Source: UBA11986 sp031402435 (GTDB lineage Bacteria; Bacteroidota; Ignavibacteria; UBA10030; UBA6906). Taken from it: a stretch of 64,000 nucleotides of DNA. A program made the translations under genes and the position numbers. Position 1 is the stretch's first letter. Each line of letters opens with the position of its first letter. The notes under the pieces are model-generated. The model had not been told where the DNA came from. It saw only the letters and a program-made list of their open reading frames with translations, and made no database searches. Below, one piece after another: positions 34,406 to 42,800 of the stretch. The stretch spans positions 1 through 64,000 of the forward strand of contig JANNSJ010000039.1 of the NCBI GenBank assembly GCA_031402435.1, in the 5' to 3' direction.

Positions 34406-35014
34406 TCATCTAAATTCTCTATCCACAATATCAATCTCTCCGGGATAAGTAATCGGACCAAAGTCGGTCTTGATCGTCGGTTTTGCGCGTAACATTAGAC
34501 GGCTTGGCGAACTGTTTGCTCCGCCAAGCGCAAGTGCAAGGTTGATGATATGATCGTAGCCCTTGTCCTTGAAGAATTTTACAAGATCCAGACTCATCCG
34601 CAAGGGGATTGTGGACTCCTGTCCCGTACCGGGTATGGTAATGGGGGATGCGATATCGCCGTTGATGGTTGTTGCGTTGTCGATGACCAGGGTCCATGCA
34701 AAGCTCGAGAGTGTGGCGGCTGATTTCGGTGAGCCTCCGGTACCGTCATTGTGATTCACGGCTGCAACGTTGACGGTGAACGATGCGGGAAGTTGACCGC
34801 TTGCAAACGCGGCAGCAAGGGTGATTCCATCCATAACGCTGATGCCCGATTTCCCCGTAAGGGACACCCCGGCGAGGGTGAAGCTGTTCACGTTCGCAAG
34901 CTTGAACTGACACCGTGAAAGATTTGTCACGGCATTCTGGATCTCCTTCATGACGTTGCATGAAAGTGTGCCGAGGCTGAGCATCAGTACAACAACAATT
35001 GTTCTCTTGGTCAT
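34406..35014 (-). CDS. LEA14-like lipoprotein
   Basis: A 202-residue lipoprotein: MTKRTIVVVLMLSLGTLSC ends at a lipobox cysteine. The mature part (CQFKLANVNSFTLAGVSLTG onward) resembles LEA type 2 (LEA14/WHy) beta-sandwich proteins, which occur as lipoproteins in this phylum with unknown ligand. ATG 35014 begins the signal peptide; an in-frame ATG at 35047 would overlap hisC by four bases. It follows hisC directly and is probably cotranscribed with it. Confidence 0.7.
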   Translation of the reverse strand: MTKRTIVVVLMLSLGTLSCNVMKEIQNAVTNLSRCQFKLANVNSFTLAGVSLTGKSGISVMDGITLAAAFASGQLPASFTVNVAAVNHNDGTGGSPKSAATLSSFAWTLVIDNATTINGDIASPITIPGTGQESTIPLRMSLDLVKFFKDKGYDHIINLALALGGANSSPSRLMLRAKPTIKTDFGPITYPGEIDIVDREFR

Positions 35015-35043
35015 GTGGTACCGATTGTTAACGTATGTGTGAT

Positions 35044-36141
35044 TCAATCCCGAACCTTCTCGAGAACTTTTTGCAATGACTGGACGAGCCGTTCATTTTC
35101 TTGTTGAGTGCCGATTGTGATTCGGACGCAGTGCGGAAGTCTAAATGCTTTGAGCGGCCTGATGATGACGCCGAGAGCAAGCAATCCTTCGTACACATGG
35201 TTCACCGCTGCTTCATTTGGCATAGGCAAAAGGACAAAATTTGCATCTGTTCGTATCGGTGTGAGTCCGAGATTCTTAAGCGCGGGAATCATGTACGCTT
35301 TCCCTCGTTCATTGACTTCGAGCGAACGTTGGAGGAAATCGGAGTCACTCAACGCTGCGATGCCTGCAGCCTGGGCAAGCGTGCTTGGTTCAAACGGCAG
35401 TTTCACCTTCAGAAGATTCAAGATCAGCGCTTCGTGAGCAAACCCGTAACCGATCCGGACTCCCGCAAGCCCGTATGCCTTGGAGAATGTTCTAAGCGTA
35501 ATGACATTGTCGTAACGATACTGCATGGAGTCAGGGTAGTCAGGATTATTCTGGGCGTATTCAAAGTATGCTTCATCCAGAATGATGAGGACATGCGCTG
35601 GCACTTTCTTCATGAACTCATCAAACTCCGCCTTCGAAAAGATTGTGCCGGTTGGATTGTTGGGATTGGCGAGATAGATGATTTTTGTGTGTACGTTGAT
35701 TGCAGCAGCAATTGCTTCGAGATCAAAGTGGTAGTTCTTATGCGGGACGAGAACCAGCTTCACGCCGCGTGAACGAGCAAGAACGTAAAGCCCTACAAAC
35801 GTTCCCTCGGATGTCAGCACTTCATCATCGTCACACAGGAATGCGCGGATAATGTTGGACATAATGCCTTCCGAACCGCTCCCTGCGATAACGTTGCCAA
35901 CCTTCAGATGGAATTGCTTGGCCAGTACTTCACGAAGGTCAAGTCCGCCGTTGGGGTAGAGGTGAAGCTCGTCGAAATGCTGTTTCATCGCTTCAACGGC
36001 ACGGGGAGATGGTCCGAGAGGGTTCTCGTTCGATGCAAGCTTGATGACATCGGCGATGCCAAGCTCCCGCAGCAGTTCAGCAATTGGCTTGCCGGGCTTG
36101 TATGCTTCGAGGGATTCGATGTATGACGGAACGAGAGGCAT
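35044..36141 (-). CDS. hisC: HisC-type pyridoxal-phosphate aminotransferase
   Basis: A 365-residue fold type I aminotransferase annotated best as histidinol-phosphate aminotransferase: KLASNENPLGPSP near residue 37, AGSGSEGI, YLANPNNPTGTI, ILDEAYFEYA and the PLP lysine in TFSKAYGLAGVRIGY near residue 230, with a C-terminal LRITIG-like end. HisC enzymes also accept aromatic amino acids. Since no his gene is adjacent and hpd lies upstream of the next genes, it could supply 4-hydroxyphenylpyruvate from tyrosine. That role is inference from context. A clear promoter precedes it. Confidence 0.88.
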   Translation of the reverse strand: MPLVPSYIESLEAYKPGKPIAELLRELGIADVIKLASNENPLGPSPRAVEAMKQHFDELHLYPNGGLDLREVLAKQFHLKVGNVIAGSGSEGIMSNIIRAFLCDDDEVLTSEGTFVGLYVLARSRGVKLVLVPHKNYHFDLEAIAAAINVHTKIIYLANPNNPTGTIFSKAEFDEFMKKVPAHVLIILDEAYFEYAQNNPDYPDSMQYRYDNVITLRTFSKAYGLAGVRIGYGFAHEALILNLLKVKLPFEPSTLAQAAGIAALSDSDFLQRSLEVNERGKAYMIPALKNLGLTPIRTDANFVLLPMPNEAAVNHVYEGLLALGVIIRPLKAFRLPHCVRITIGTQQENERLVQSLQKVLEKVRD

Positions 36142-36170
36142 CGGGCTGGACTTGTTCGTTTGATTGATTT

Positions 36171-36199
36171 AAGATAGCAAACATGAGTCCGAGTTGCAA
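36171..36199 (-). promoter_or_regulatory. hisC promoter
   Basis: On the minus strand TTGCAA (36194-36199) and TATCTT (36171-36176) with 17-base spacing, about 30 bases before the ATG at 36141. Confidence 0.55.
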
Positions 36200-36211
36200 C
36201 GTAGACATAGC

Positions 36212-36353
36212 GTCATTGCGAGCCCGTTTCTCAAGGCGAAGTCCCGCTCTCTGGGATTCCGCTCATGTGCGGGATTCTGGGTGGTGGAACAATCTCATTT
36301 CTACTCGGCGGGGAGCAAGATTGCGTCGGGTTGGGAAACACCCTCGCAATGAC
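36212..36353. repeat. Inverted-repeat-bounded element GTCATTGCGAG/CTCGCAATGAC
   Basis: A 142-base element with perfect 11-bp terminal inverted repeats. The interior contains a second symmetry (GGGATTCCGC / GCGGGATTC near 36252-36278) and GCAAGATTGCG. No open frame of note. The form matches a MITE-like family whose half element lies upstream of moeB at 25843. Confidence 0.7.
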
Positions 36354-36377
36354 AATGGAATGGTTGTGGTGGCCTTC

Positions 36378-36405
36378 GTAGCCCGATCCTTAAGGGTCGG
36401 GCTAC
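36378..36405. repeat. Palindrome GTAGCCCGA/TCGGGCTAC
   Basis: Perfect 9-bp arms around an interior TCCTTAAGGG. It sits directly after the inverted-repeat-bounded element in the 432-base gap between hisC and the HATPase gene. No T-tract, so it is not a typical terminator. Confidence 0.6.
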
Positions 36406-36463
36406 TTGCGAGAACCCAACCAGTTGCAAGGACGTTCACGCCCTTTCGTACTTCTCTAAACGC

Positions 36464-36492
36464 TTGATTGCCAAAAAGGATGTTAGTAGATT
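36464..36492 (+). promoter_or_regulatory. Putative promoter of the HATPase/STAS-like pair
   Basis: TTGATT (36464-36469) and TAGATT (36487-36492) with 17-base spacing, about 80 bases before the ATG at 36574. Confidence 0.35.
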
Positions 36493-36573
36493 GGCGGGAG
36501 AAGGAAGCGTGTGTTGGCTGTATAAACTAGATGTTAGCGTCCACCATGAACCGGTGTTGATAATAGGTAAAAA

Positions 36574-37542
36574 ATGAGAATACACTTCCCCAATAGCGCA
36601 AGGCTTCAGAACATAGGTGGCTTTCTCCGAAGATTTGATCCTACCGACGAGAGCAGACTCGATTTCAGTATGCATCCGGGATGGGTTGCTGTGCATCCCT
36701 TTGTAATTGCCTTTACCGCTTGCGTTGCGGACTACGTATCGCGAAATGGGGGTAATCACTTTGGTGAAGTTGCTCGTGTGCGGTCTTTGCCATACCTTAT
36801 CCGCATGGGCCTCTTTCAGTATCTGCGATTGGACTATGGAGCGGAGGTTGTAGCCCATGAGGAAGCTGGAAGATTCATCACGATTCAAAGAATCACAAAC
36901 ACGCAAGAGCCGACAAATTTCATTGTTAATTTAATTCCTTTGCTACATGCTGAACCAGTCCAAGTTGAACCCATTCGTTATGTCATAAGTGAGCTCGTTC
37001 GGAACGTACTTGAACATTCAGAATCTGGAGCTGGCGCCTTTCTGTGTGCGCAGTACTTCCGAGATTCTCAAACTCTTTCCCTCGGCGTTGCAGACGCTGG
37101 AGTTGGTATTCAGAGGACAATTTCCAGATATCACAATGCAGCGACAGGATGGGATGCTACTATGCTCGCACTCAGGCCTGGCGTAACCGGCACGACGGCT
37201 CGTATTGGTGGAACAGACTACAATGCTGGTGCAGGCCTATTTTTCACAAAGAGTATTGCATGTGCCTCGCGCAATTATTTCGTAATCTATTCAGGCGATG
37301 CAGCATTCAAGCTACGAAAAACTCCTCAACGGAGGCAGATATATTTGCATGGAAATGCAGCGAACGACTACCATACAAAAGAGATTGGCTTACCAGCTTG
37401 GCAAGGTACGGTTGTTGGCGTTGACATTTCCATTGATCCACGTCGCTCTTTTGCTGCTTTGATGGATTTGATACGGAAAGCATACGGTCTTGACGTTCGA
37501 GAGCGCCGAAAACAGCCATATAAGAAGCCGAGGTTCACGTGA
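36574..37542 (+). CDS. ATP-binding protein with HATPase_c domain
   Basis: A 322-residue soluble protein. Residues ~110-270 form a GHKL/histidine-kinase-like ATPase: N-box ISELVRNVLEHSE with Glu140 and Asn144, G1 box DAGVGI at 174-179, and G2-like NAGAGLFF near 217. Residues 1-110 have a STAS-like pattern (HPFVIAFTACVADYV, then PYLIRMGLFQYL). No phosphoacceptor histidine, sensor or membrane segment is present, so it is not an ordinary sensor kinase but rather an anti-sigma/switch-type kinase or ATPase. Its stop overlaps the GTG start of the next gene (GTGA). Base composition is AT-richer than nearby genes by eye. Confidence 0.75.
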   Translation: MRIHFPNSARLQNIGGFLRRFDPTDESRLDFSMHPGWVAVHPFVIAFTACVADYVSRNGGNHFGEVARVRSLPYLIRMGLFQYLRLDYGAEVVAHEEAGRFITIQRITNTQEPTNFIVNLIPLLHAEPVQVEPIRYVISELVRNVLEHSESGAGAFLCAQYFRDSQTLSLGVADAGVGIQRTISRYHNAATGWDATMLALRPGVTGTTARIGGTDYNAGAGLFFTKSIACASRNYFVIYSGDAAFKLRKTPQRRQIYLHGNAANDYHTKEIGLPAWQGTVVGVDISIDPRRSFAALMDLIRKAYGLDVRERRKQPYKKPRFT

Positions 37543-37835
37543 CTGTAATCCAAGTCTTGGAACGTGTGGGATCTTTTGCCGAGGATAAAGACATAGCTGC
37601 TGCAATAAGAAAGAACGAAATCCGTCCAGCTATTGAGCGTGGGGACAGTATTTGCATAGACTTCGCAGGAGTTGAAGGAGCGACACAATCCTTTGTTCAT
37701 GCCATGCTCTCTGATATCATCCGCACATTCGGTGCAGACATTCTTGATAAGTTCGAGTTCCGTTCGTGCAACAAGACGATTCAATCAATTGTCGGAATTG
37801 TTACTGAGTACAGTCAACTTGATATGGATGAATAA
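37539..37835 (+). CDS. STAS-like (DUF4325-type) protein
   Basis: A 98-residue cytoplasmic protein. The central ICIDFAGVEGATQSFVHAML is the hallmark of the DUF4325 STAS-like family, where the strand-turn-helix with TQSF resembles the phosphorylated Ser region of anti-sigma-factor antagonists; here the hydroxyl residues are Thr and Ser near residues 49-51. It starts with GTG inside the stop of the HATPase gene, a four-base overlap that couples translation. The pair is therefore likely to work as a kinase/antagonist partner-switch. No sigma factor, phosphatase or effector gene is next to it in the window. Confidence 0.72.
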   Translation: MTVIQVLERVGSFAEDKDIAAAIRKNEIRPAIERGDSICIDFAGVEGATQSFVHAMLSDIIRTFGADILDKFEFRSCNKTIQSIVGIVTEYSQLDMDE

Positions 37836-37885
37836 TATCCCGTTCGTTCATCGAGTTCAACGAATGCAAAACGCCCATCAATCCA

Positions 37886-38290
37886 TTGCCACAAACCCTC
37901 GCCCATATCACTCTCCTTGTTCACGACTACGATGAAGCCATTGCATTCTTCACCCAGAAGCTTGGCTTCACATTGATCGAGGATACTGTACTAAGTGAAG
38001 ACAAGCGCTGGGTGCTTGTTGCTCCGCCGGGATCTGACGGTGCGAGTTTGCTTCTCGCCAAGGCGTCCACACCTGAGCAGGAGAGCCGGGTTGGCAACCA
38101 AACCGGAGGACGCGTCTGCATGTTCCTCCACACGGATGATTTCTGGCGTGACTATCATGCCATGAAGACAGGGGGAGTGAAATTCACAGAAGAGCCACGT
38201 GAAGAATCGTACGGAACAGTTGTGGTGTTTGAAGATCTGTATGGAAACAAGTGGGACTTGGTGGAGATGCGAAGTCCAAAAGTCAGGTAG
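37886..38290 (+). CDS. VOC family protein (glyoxalase-like)
   Basis: A 134-residue single vicinal-oxygen-chelate domain: LAHITLLVHDYDEAIAFFTQ at the start, VLVAPPGSDGASLLLAKA in the middle, and the paired VVVFEDLYGNKWDLVE near the end, whose last Glu is a usual metal ligand; the first-strand His of AHITLLV would be another. Members include extradiol dioxygenases, glyoxalases and antibiotic-resistance proteins, and the substrate is unknown. The only start in frame is TTG at 37886; an ATG at 37864 is out of frame, so either TTG is used or a base is missing upstream. Its last codons abut a dispersed repeat. Confidence 0.8.
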   Translation: MPQTLAHITLLVHDYDEAIAFFTQKLGFTLIEDTVLSEDKRWVLVAPPGSDGASLLLAKASTPEQESRVGNQTGGRVCMFLHTDDFWRDYHAMKTGGVKFTEEPREESYGTVVVFEDLYGNKWDLVEMRSPKVR

Positions 38291-38341
38291 GTCAGACATT
38301 CCTGTCTGACCGCAGCGGACAAACAGGAATGTTTGTCCTAC
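38287..38341 (+). repeat. Dispersed two-hairpin repeat, complete copy
   Basis: A 55-base element bounded by GTAGG and CCTAC. The left hairpin is GTCAGACA-TTCC-TGTCTGAC and the right hairpin GGACAAAC-AGGAAT-GTTTGTCC, separated by CGCAGC. Truncated copies occur at 5528-5569 and 23835-23877. It overlaps the final codon and stop of the VOC gene. Confidence 0.9.
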
Positions 38342-38403
38342 AGCTCTTGTGTTCTGACGTAAACTCAGTAAACAATATTAAAAAAGAATCAAAGCCTTCC
38401 AAT

Positions 38404-38949
38404 TTGGAACATCTTCAACTTTCAACATTGCGCCTCACTGTCATCGCCGGAACGCTTGCGCACGCCGAAGCGGAAGTCCACAATCGTCCGCTTTTGCCAC
38501 ATTTGCTTAATGCCATCGTTCCCGACAACTGGCCACCACCCTTGAACGACGACGCATCCATGCGATGGTTCCTTCGCTATCTTCAGGAAAATCCTGACGC
38601 AGGCGGTTGGTCCATGTGGTACATCCTCCTGCAAGATGTTCCAGGTAAGAAGCCGCTTCTTATTGGCAATGGAGGCTTCAAGGGAAAGCCTACGGCCGAC
38701 GGGACAGTTGAAGTTGGGTATTCGGTTATGGAGAATCATCAACGCCAAGGCTATGCAACGGAAGCAATGAGTGCTCTCATTGACTGGGCGTTCACGCATC
38801 CTGAAGTTACGCGTGTCATTGCCGAGACTCTGACCGATCTCACACCTTCGATCAAGGTGATGGAGAGGAACGGTCTCAGGTTTATCGGTAAAGGTTCGGA
38901 GGAAGGAGTTATCAGATACGAATTGCTTCGAAACAACTTCAAGAGCTAA
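38404..38949 (+). CDS. GNAT family N-acetyltransferase
   Basis: A RimJ/RimL-type acetyltransferase of about 181 residues that would transfer acetyl from acetyl-CoA to an amine. The GNAT core is clear: VEVGYSVMENHQRQGYATEA holds the acetyl-CoA pyrophosphate-binding Q-x-x-G-Y-A loop, followed by ALIDWAF, VIAETL and SIKVMERNGLRFIGKG. The start is uncertain: the frame is open from 38251, but its first part reads through a dispersed repeat. TTG 38404 precedes the usual LSTLRL beginning; ATG 38329 lies in the repeat. Substrate unknown. Confidence 0.78.
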   Translation: MEHLQLSTLRLTVIAGTLAHAEAEVHNRPLLPHLLNAIVPDNWPPPLNDDASMRWFLRYLQENPDAGGWSMWYILLQDVPGKKPLLIGNGGFKGKPTADGTVEVGYSVMENHQRQGYATEAMSALIDWAFTHPEVTRVIAETLTDLTPSIKVMERNGLRFIGKGSEEGVIRYELLRNNFKS

Positions 38950-39028
38950 ATCAAAAATCAAATTGCAAACAAATCCAAAATCCCAAGTAGATCCAAATCT
39001 CAAATCTGCAATCAGAAGTCATCAATCC
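38950..39028 (+). repeat. A/C-rich text-like intergenic tract
   Basis: CAAAAATCAAATTGC and CCAAATCTCAAATC words fill the gap between the acetyltransferase and rhomboid genes. Same kind as at 4654-4722 and 34369-34405. Confidence 0.5.
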
Positions 39029-39030
39029 AA

Positions 39031-39741
39031 ATGATTCCTCTCCGCGACACCACCAAATCAAAAACAATTCCGTTTGTCAACTACATACTGATAGTAGTCT
39101 GTGGCGTTGCGTTCCTTTATGAGTTGTCACTCGGCGAATATCTTGCCGTGTTCATTCAACGCTATGCTGTCAACCCTTCGGAGGTTGCATCGGTTGTCTT
39201 TCGCTATGACATTTCTTTTCCTGCAATCGTTCGCCGGGTTGTTCACGCAGGAGGAGGTGCGCTGCTTCCCCTTGTTACATCAATGTTTCTCCACGGTGGT
39301 TGGATGCATCTACTTGGGAACATGCTGTATCTGTACATCTTCGGAGACAACGTTGAAGACCGTCTCGGACATTTCGGGTATCTCTGCTTTTATCTTCTCG
39401 TTGGAGTTGGTGCAACGCTGACGGAAGTGTACTTCCATCAACATTCTCCCGTCCCGATTATCGGGGCAAGTGGCGCCATTGCGGGAGTGTTGGGAGCGTA
39501 CTTCCTGCTCTATCCGAAGGCCAAAATCATGACGCTCATTCCGCTCTTCGTGTTCTTTCCGGTTATCGAAATTCCGGCGTTCTTCTTTTTGGGTTTCTGG
39601 TTTGTCATGCAGTTCATCAATGGAACGCTGGCATCCGGCGCCGATGCTGCCGGTGGCGTTGCATGGTGGGCTCATGCAGGGGGATTCGTGGTTGGAGCGG
39701 CGTTGATGCCGATATTTCTTCTGATTCGGAAACTCCCTTGA
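39031..39741 (+). CDS. Rhomboid family intramembrane serine protease
   Basis: A 236-residue polytopic membrane protease. Catalytic dyad: Ser147 in IIGASGAIAGVLGAYF and His215 in AWWAHAGGFVVGA. The HGGWMHLLGNMLYLYIFGDN loop-2 region with its conserved His and Asn is intact. Six hydrophobic spans are visible. The N-terminal MIPLRDTTKSKTIPFVNY is typical of bacterial rhomboids of this group. Substrates are unknown. The subtilase gene follows 90 bases downstream but is probably separately expressed. Confidence 0.93.
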   Translation: MIPLRDTTKSKTIPFVNYILIVVCGVAFLYELSLGEYLAVFIQRYAVNPSEVASVVFRYDISFPAIVRRVVHAGGGALLPLVTSMFLHGGWMHLLGNMLYLYIFGDNVEDRLGHFGYLCFYLLVGVGATLTEVYFHQHSPVPIIGASGAIAGVLGAYFLLYPKAKIMTLIPLFVFFPVIEIPAFFFLGFWFVMQFINGTLASGADAAGGVAWWAHAGGFVVGAALMPIFLLIRKLP

Positions 39742-39831
39742 TTCTCGTCCAAAACTACCGTACTTTTTGAAAGCACTGGTCGCTTTCCCCTTCGCGTAAT
39801 CTTAATCATATCACTATCCATAGAGGTTCTC

Positions 39832-42800
39832 ATGTTGCAGCGTCGACTGTTTTCGCTGATCGTCATTTCTATTGCCTTGTCTCTAGAGTTATTCTCGGCC
39901 GCAAAACCGCCGATGCGACGTGGAGAATTACCATGGATGGATGTAAATCCGGAAGATGTCATTCCAGGTGTTGTCATGGTCAAATTCAGTGAAAGGATTA
40001 CTGTAGCAGAAGGATCAACACTGACGAGTTCTGGAACGTTGAGTGCAATGCTGACGAATGCCGGAGTAACATCATTGTCACAGACGTTCCGGTCGGTATC
40101 ACCGGCAACTGCCCAGGAAGTGGTGAATGGTAAAGTTGATCTGTCAAGAGTGTACTACGCATACGTTTCAAGCGGCATGGATCCACGGATGGTTGCGCAG
40201 GAGCTTTCCGGCACGACGGGCATTGAGTATGCCGAGCCGAAGATCATGCGGTATATCAACGACACTCCGAATGACCCGCTGTTGGCAAACCAGAACAATG
40301 CCTTCACGCGTATGAATGCGTATAACGGATGGACGATCGCAAAGGGGAGTGCGTCGGTGACAATTGCTACTGTTGATGGCGGAACATACTGGACGCACGA
40401 AGACTTGCTTCCCAATGTGTGGATAAATGCAGTGGAAGACATCAACCACAACGGCGTGTTTGATGCGGGCGATATCAACAATGCTGATGATGATGGCAAT
40501 GGTTTTGTTGACGATGTGGTTGGTTGGAATTTTGCAAACAACACGAATAACCCCACCGGTCTCCCAAGCACGCCGAATAGTGCAGCTCACGGTACCGCGA
40601 CAGGAAGCCATTTTGGTGCGAGGTCGAATAACAGCCTCGGCATGGCAGGGTCGAGTTGGAATTGCACTCTCATGCCGGTTTGTGCAGCGTCGGCAACATC
40701 GGACAATGGGATTGCGTATGGCTATGAAGGCATTGCGTACGCGTATTTGAACGGTGCCAAGATCATCAACTGCAGTTGGGGAAGTACGGGTGGCTTCTCA
40801 CAGTTTGAACAGGATGTTATCAATGCAGCCACACAGGCTGGAGCGTTGGTTGTGTGTGCGGCGGGAAACGGCACGAATAACAATGGTACCGGTAAATCAA
40901 ATGATGTTGTGTCTGATTATCCACCCGGATACAAAAACGTTCTGGCTGTTGGAGCAACCAATTCAACATCTGATGCCCGCGCAACTTTTTCAAATTATGG
41001 AAGGACAGTTCCTGTGTATGCTCCGGGCGTGAGCATCTACAGTGCGTTCAATGGCGGTGGATATGGAAGTGGTGGAAATGGAACGTCATACTCAAGTCCG
41101 CTAACAGCAGGACTTGCGGGCATCATCAAATCATTTCACCCGACCTGGACACCGCGCCAAATTGCATTGCAGATCAAAACAACCTGTGATTCGATTGATG
41201 CAGCGAATCCAACGCTTGCCGGGAACCTGGGCCGGGGCCGCGTTAATTTTGCACGTGCGCTCACTGAATCCCACGCGGGAATTGAAATCAATACCTCAAC
41301 CATTCGTACTCCGGGAGGGCGCACCGTATTCCTTCCGAATGATACAATCGTTGTAACGTTGACGGTCCAAAACATTCTTTTTGCAGCTGCAAACAATCTG
41401 ACATTCTCGGGCACAACATCCAGTGCTTCGGTGACAGTCCTTCAAGGAACGGCAAACGGAGGTACGCTTGCACCCGGACAAACCGTCACTCTTGCGCCAA
41501 TGATGTTCAAGGTCGGTGCAATCACTACATCTCAGGATGTTGTCATCCGACTCGATTGGGTTTCAAACACCAACGAGCGTGACAGTTGGGCGTACAAGGT
41601 CACGGTGTTTCCAGCTATCCCTCTGTGGCAAACCGAGCCAAGCCAGACCTCGACTACATTGTACAGCGTGAAGGCAGTCAACGCAAGCATTGCCTGGGCA
41701 TGCGGAGGCAACGGCAGCGCAACCGCTCCGGTCGCGATTCGCACAACGAATGGGGGCAGCTCATGGACGAACGTGACCGGAAATCTCACCGGCCAGGACT
41801 TGTATTGTATTACAGCAGTTGACGCTAATCGTGCTTGGGTTGGAACCGGATCAGGAAGAATATATGGAACCACGAACGGTGGCACAACCTGGGCTCAGCA
41901 AGTATATCCCGGTACGCAATCCACGTTTATGGATGGGGTCTGGTTCTTTAGTGATGGAACAGGATACGCAATGGGGGATCCGGCAAGCACGGCTGCAGGT
42001 GTCTACATTGTCTTGAAGTCAACGAACTTCGGGCAGACGTGGGCGCACACGGCAACTGAACCTCCCAGCGCAGCGAGCGAAGCCGGATGGAACAACTCCT
42101 TCTGGTGCACAGATGTAAATAATATCTGGTTTGGATCAAACCAATCAAAGGTCTGGAGATCATCGAACGGCGGCGCAACATGGACATCCGGAGCCTCGGG
42201 TGGAACCAACAGCTATGCTGTTTCATTCAAAGATGCTAACAACGGTTTGGTCGGCCATGACAATGGTGCTATCCGAATTTCCACCAACGGTGGGGCAACA
42301 TGGACTGCAGTATCCAGTCCAACAACCACGCCAATCCAAGGATTGTCATTCCTCTCGGGAACAAATTCTGCGTGGATCAATGCAGGCGCAGTTCCTTACC
42401 GGACCACCAATAACGGAACCAACTGGATATCTCAAACAGTATATCCAATCTCCGGAACACTGAACCATAGCTCGTTCGCTGACACGAGCAACGGTTGGGC
42501 CGTGACATCGAACGGTGAGGTTCTCCATTATCGTCCTGCAACAACAACGGGAGTGGGATCCACGGACCAAGGCATTCCGACATCGTACAGGTTGGAGCAG
42601 AATTATCCGAATCCGTTCAACCCCAGCACCACCATAAGCTTTGCCATTCCGAGTTCAGGGTTCGTCTCGCTGAAAGTGTATGATGTGCTCGGCAGGGAAG
42701 TTGCGACCCTTGTGGATCGTGAGATGAATGCCGGCAATTATCAGCGGACGTTCTCGATCGAAACTGGATCGACCACTGGTGTATCAAGCGGGATATACTT

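Noticed and set aside
37864..37935. ATG 37864 as start of the VOC protein
   Set aside because: It is out of frame with the VOC domain; the in-frame TTG at 37886 was used instead.
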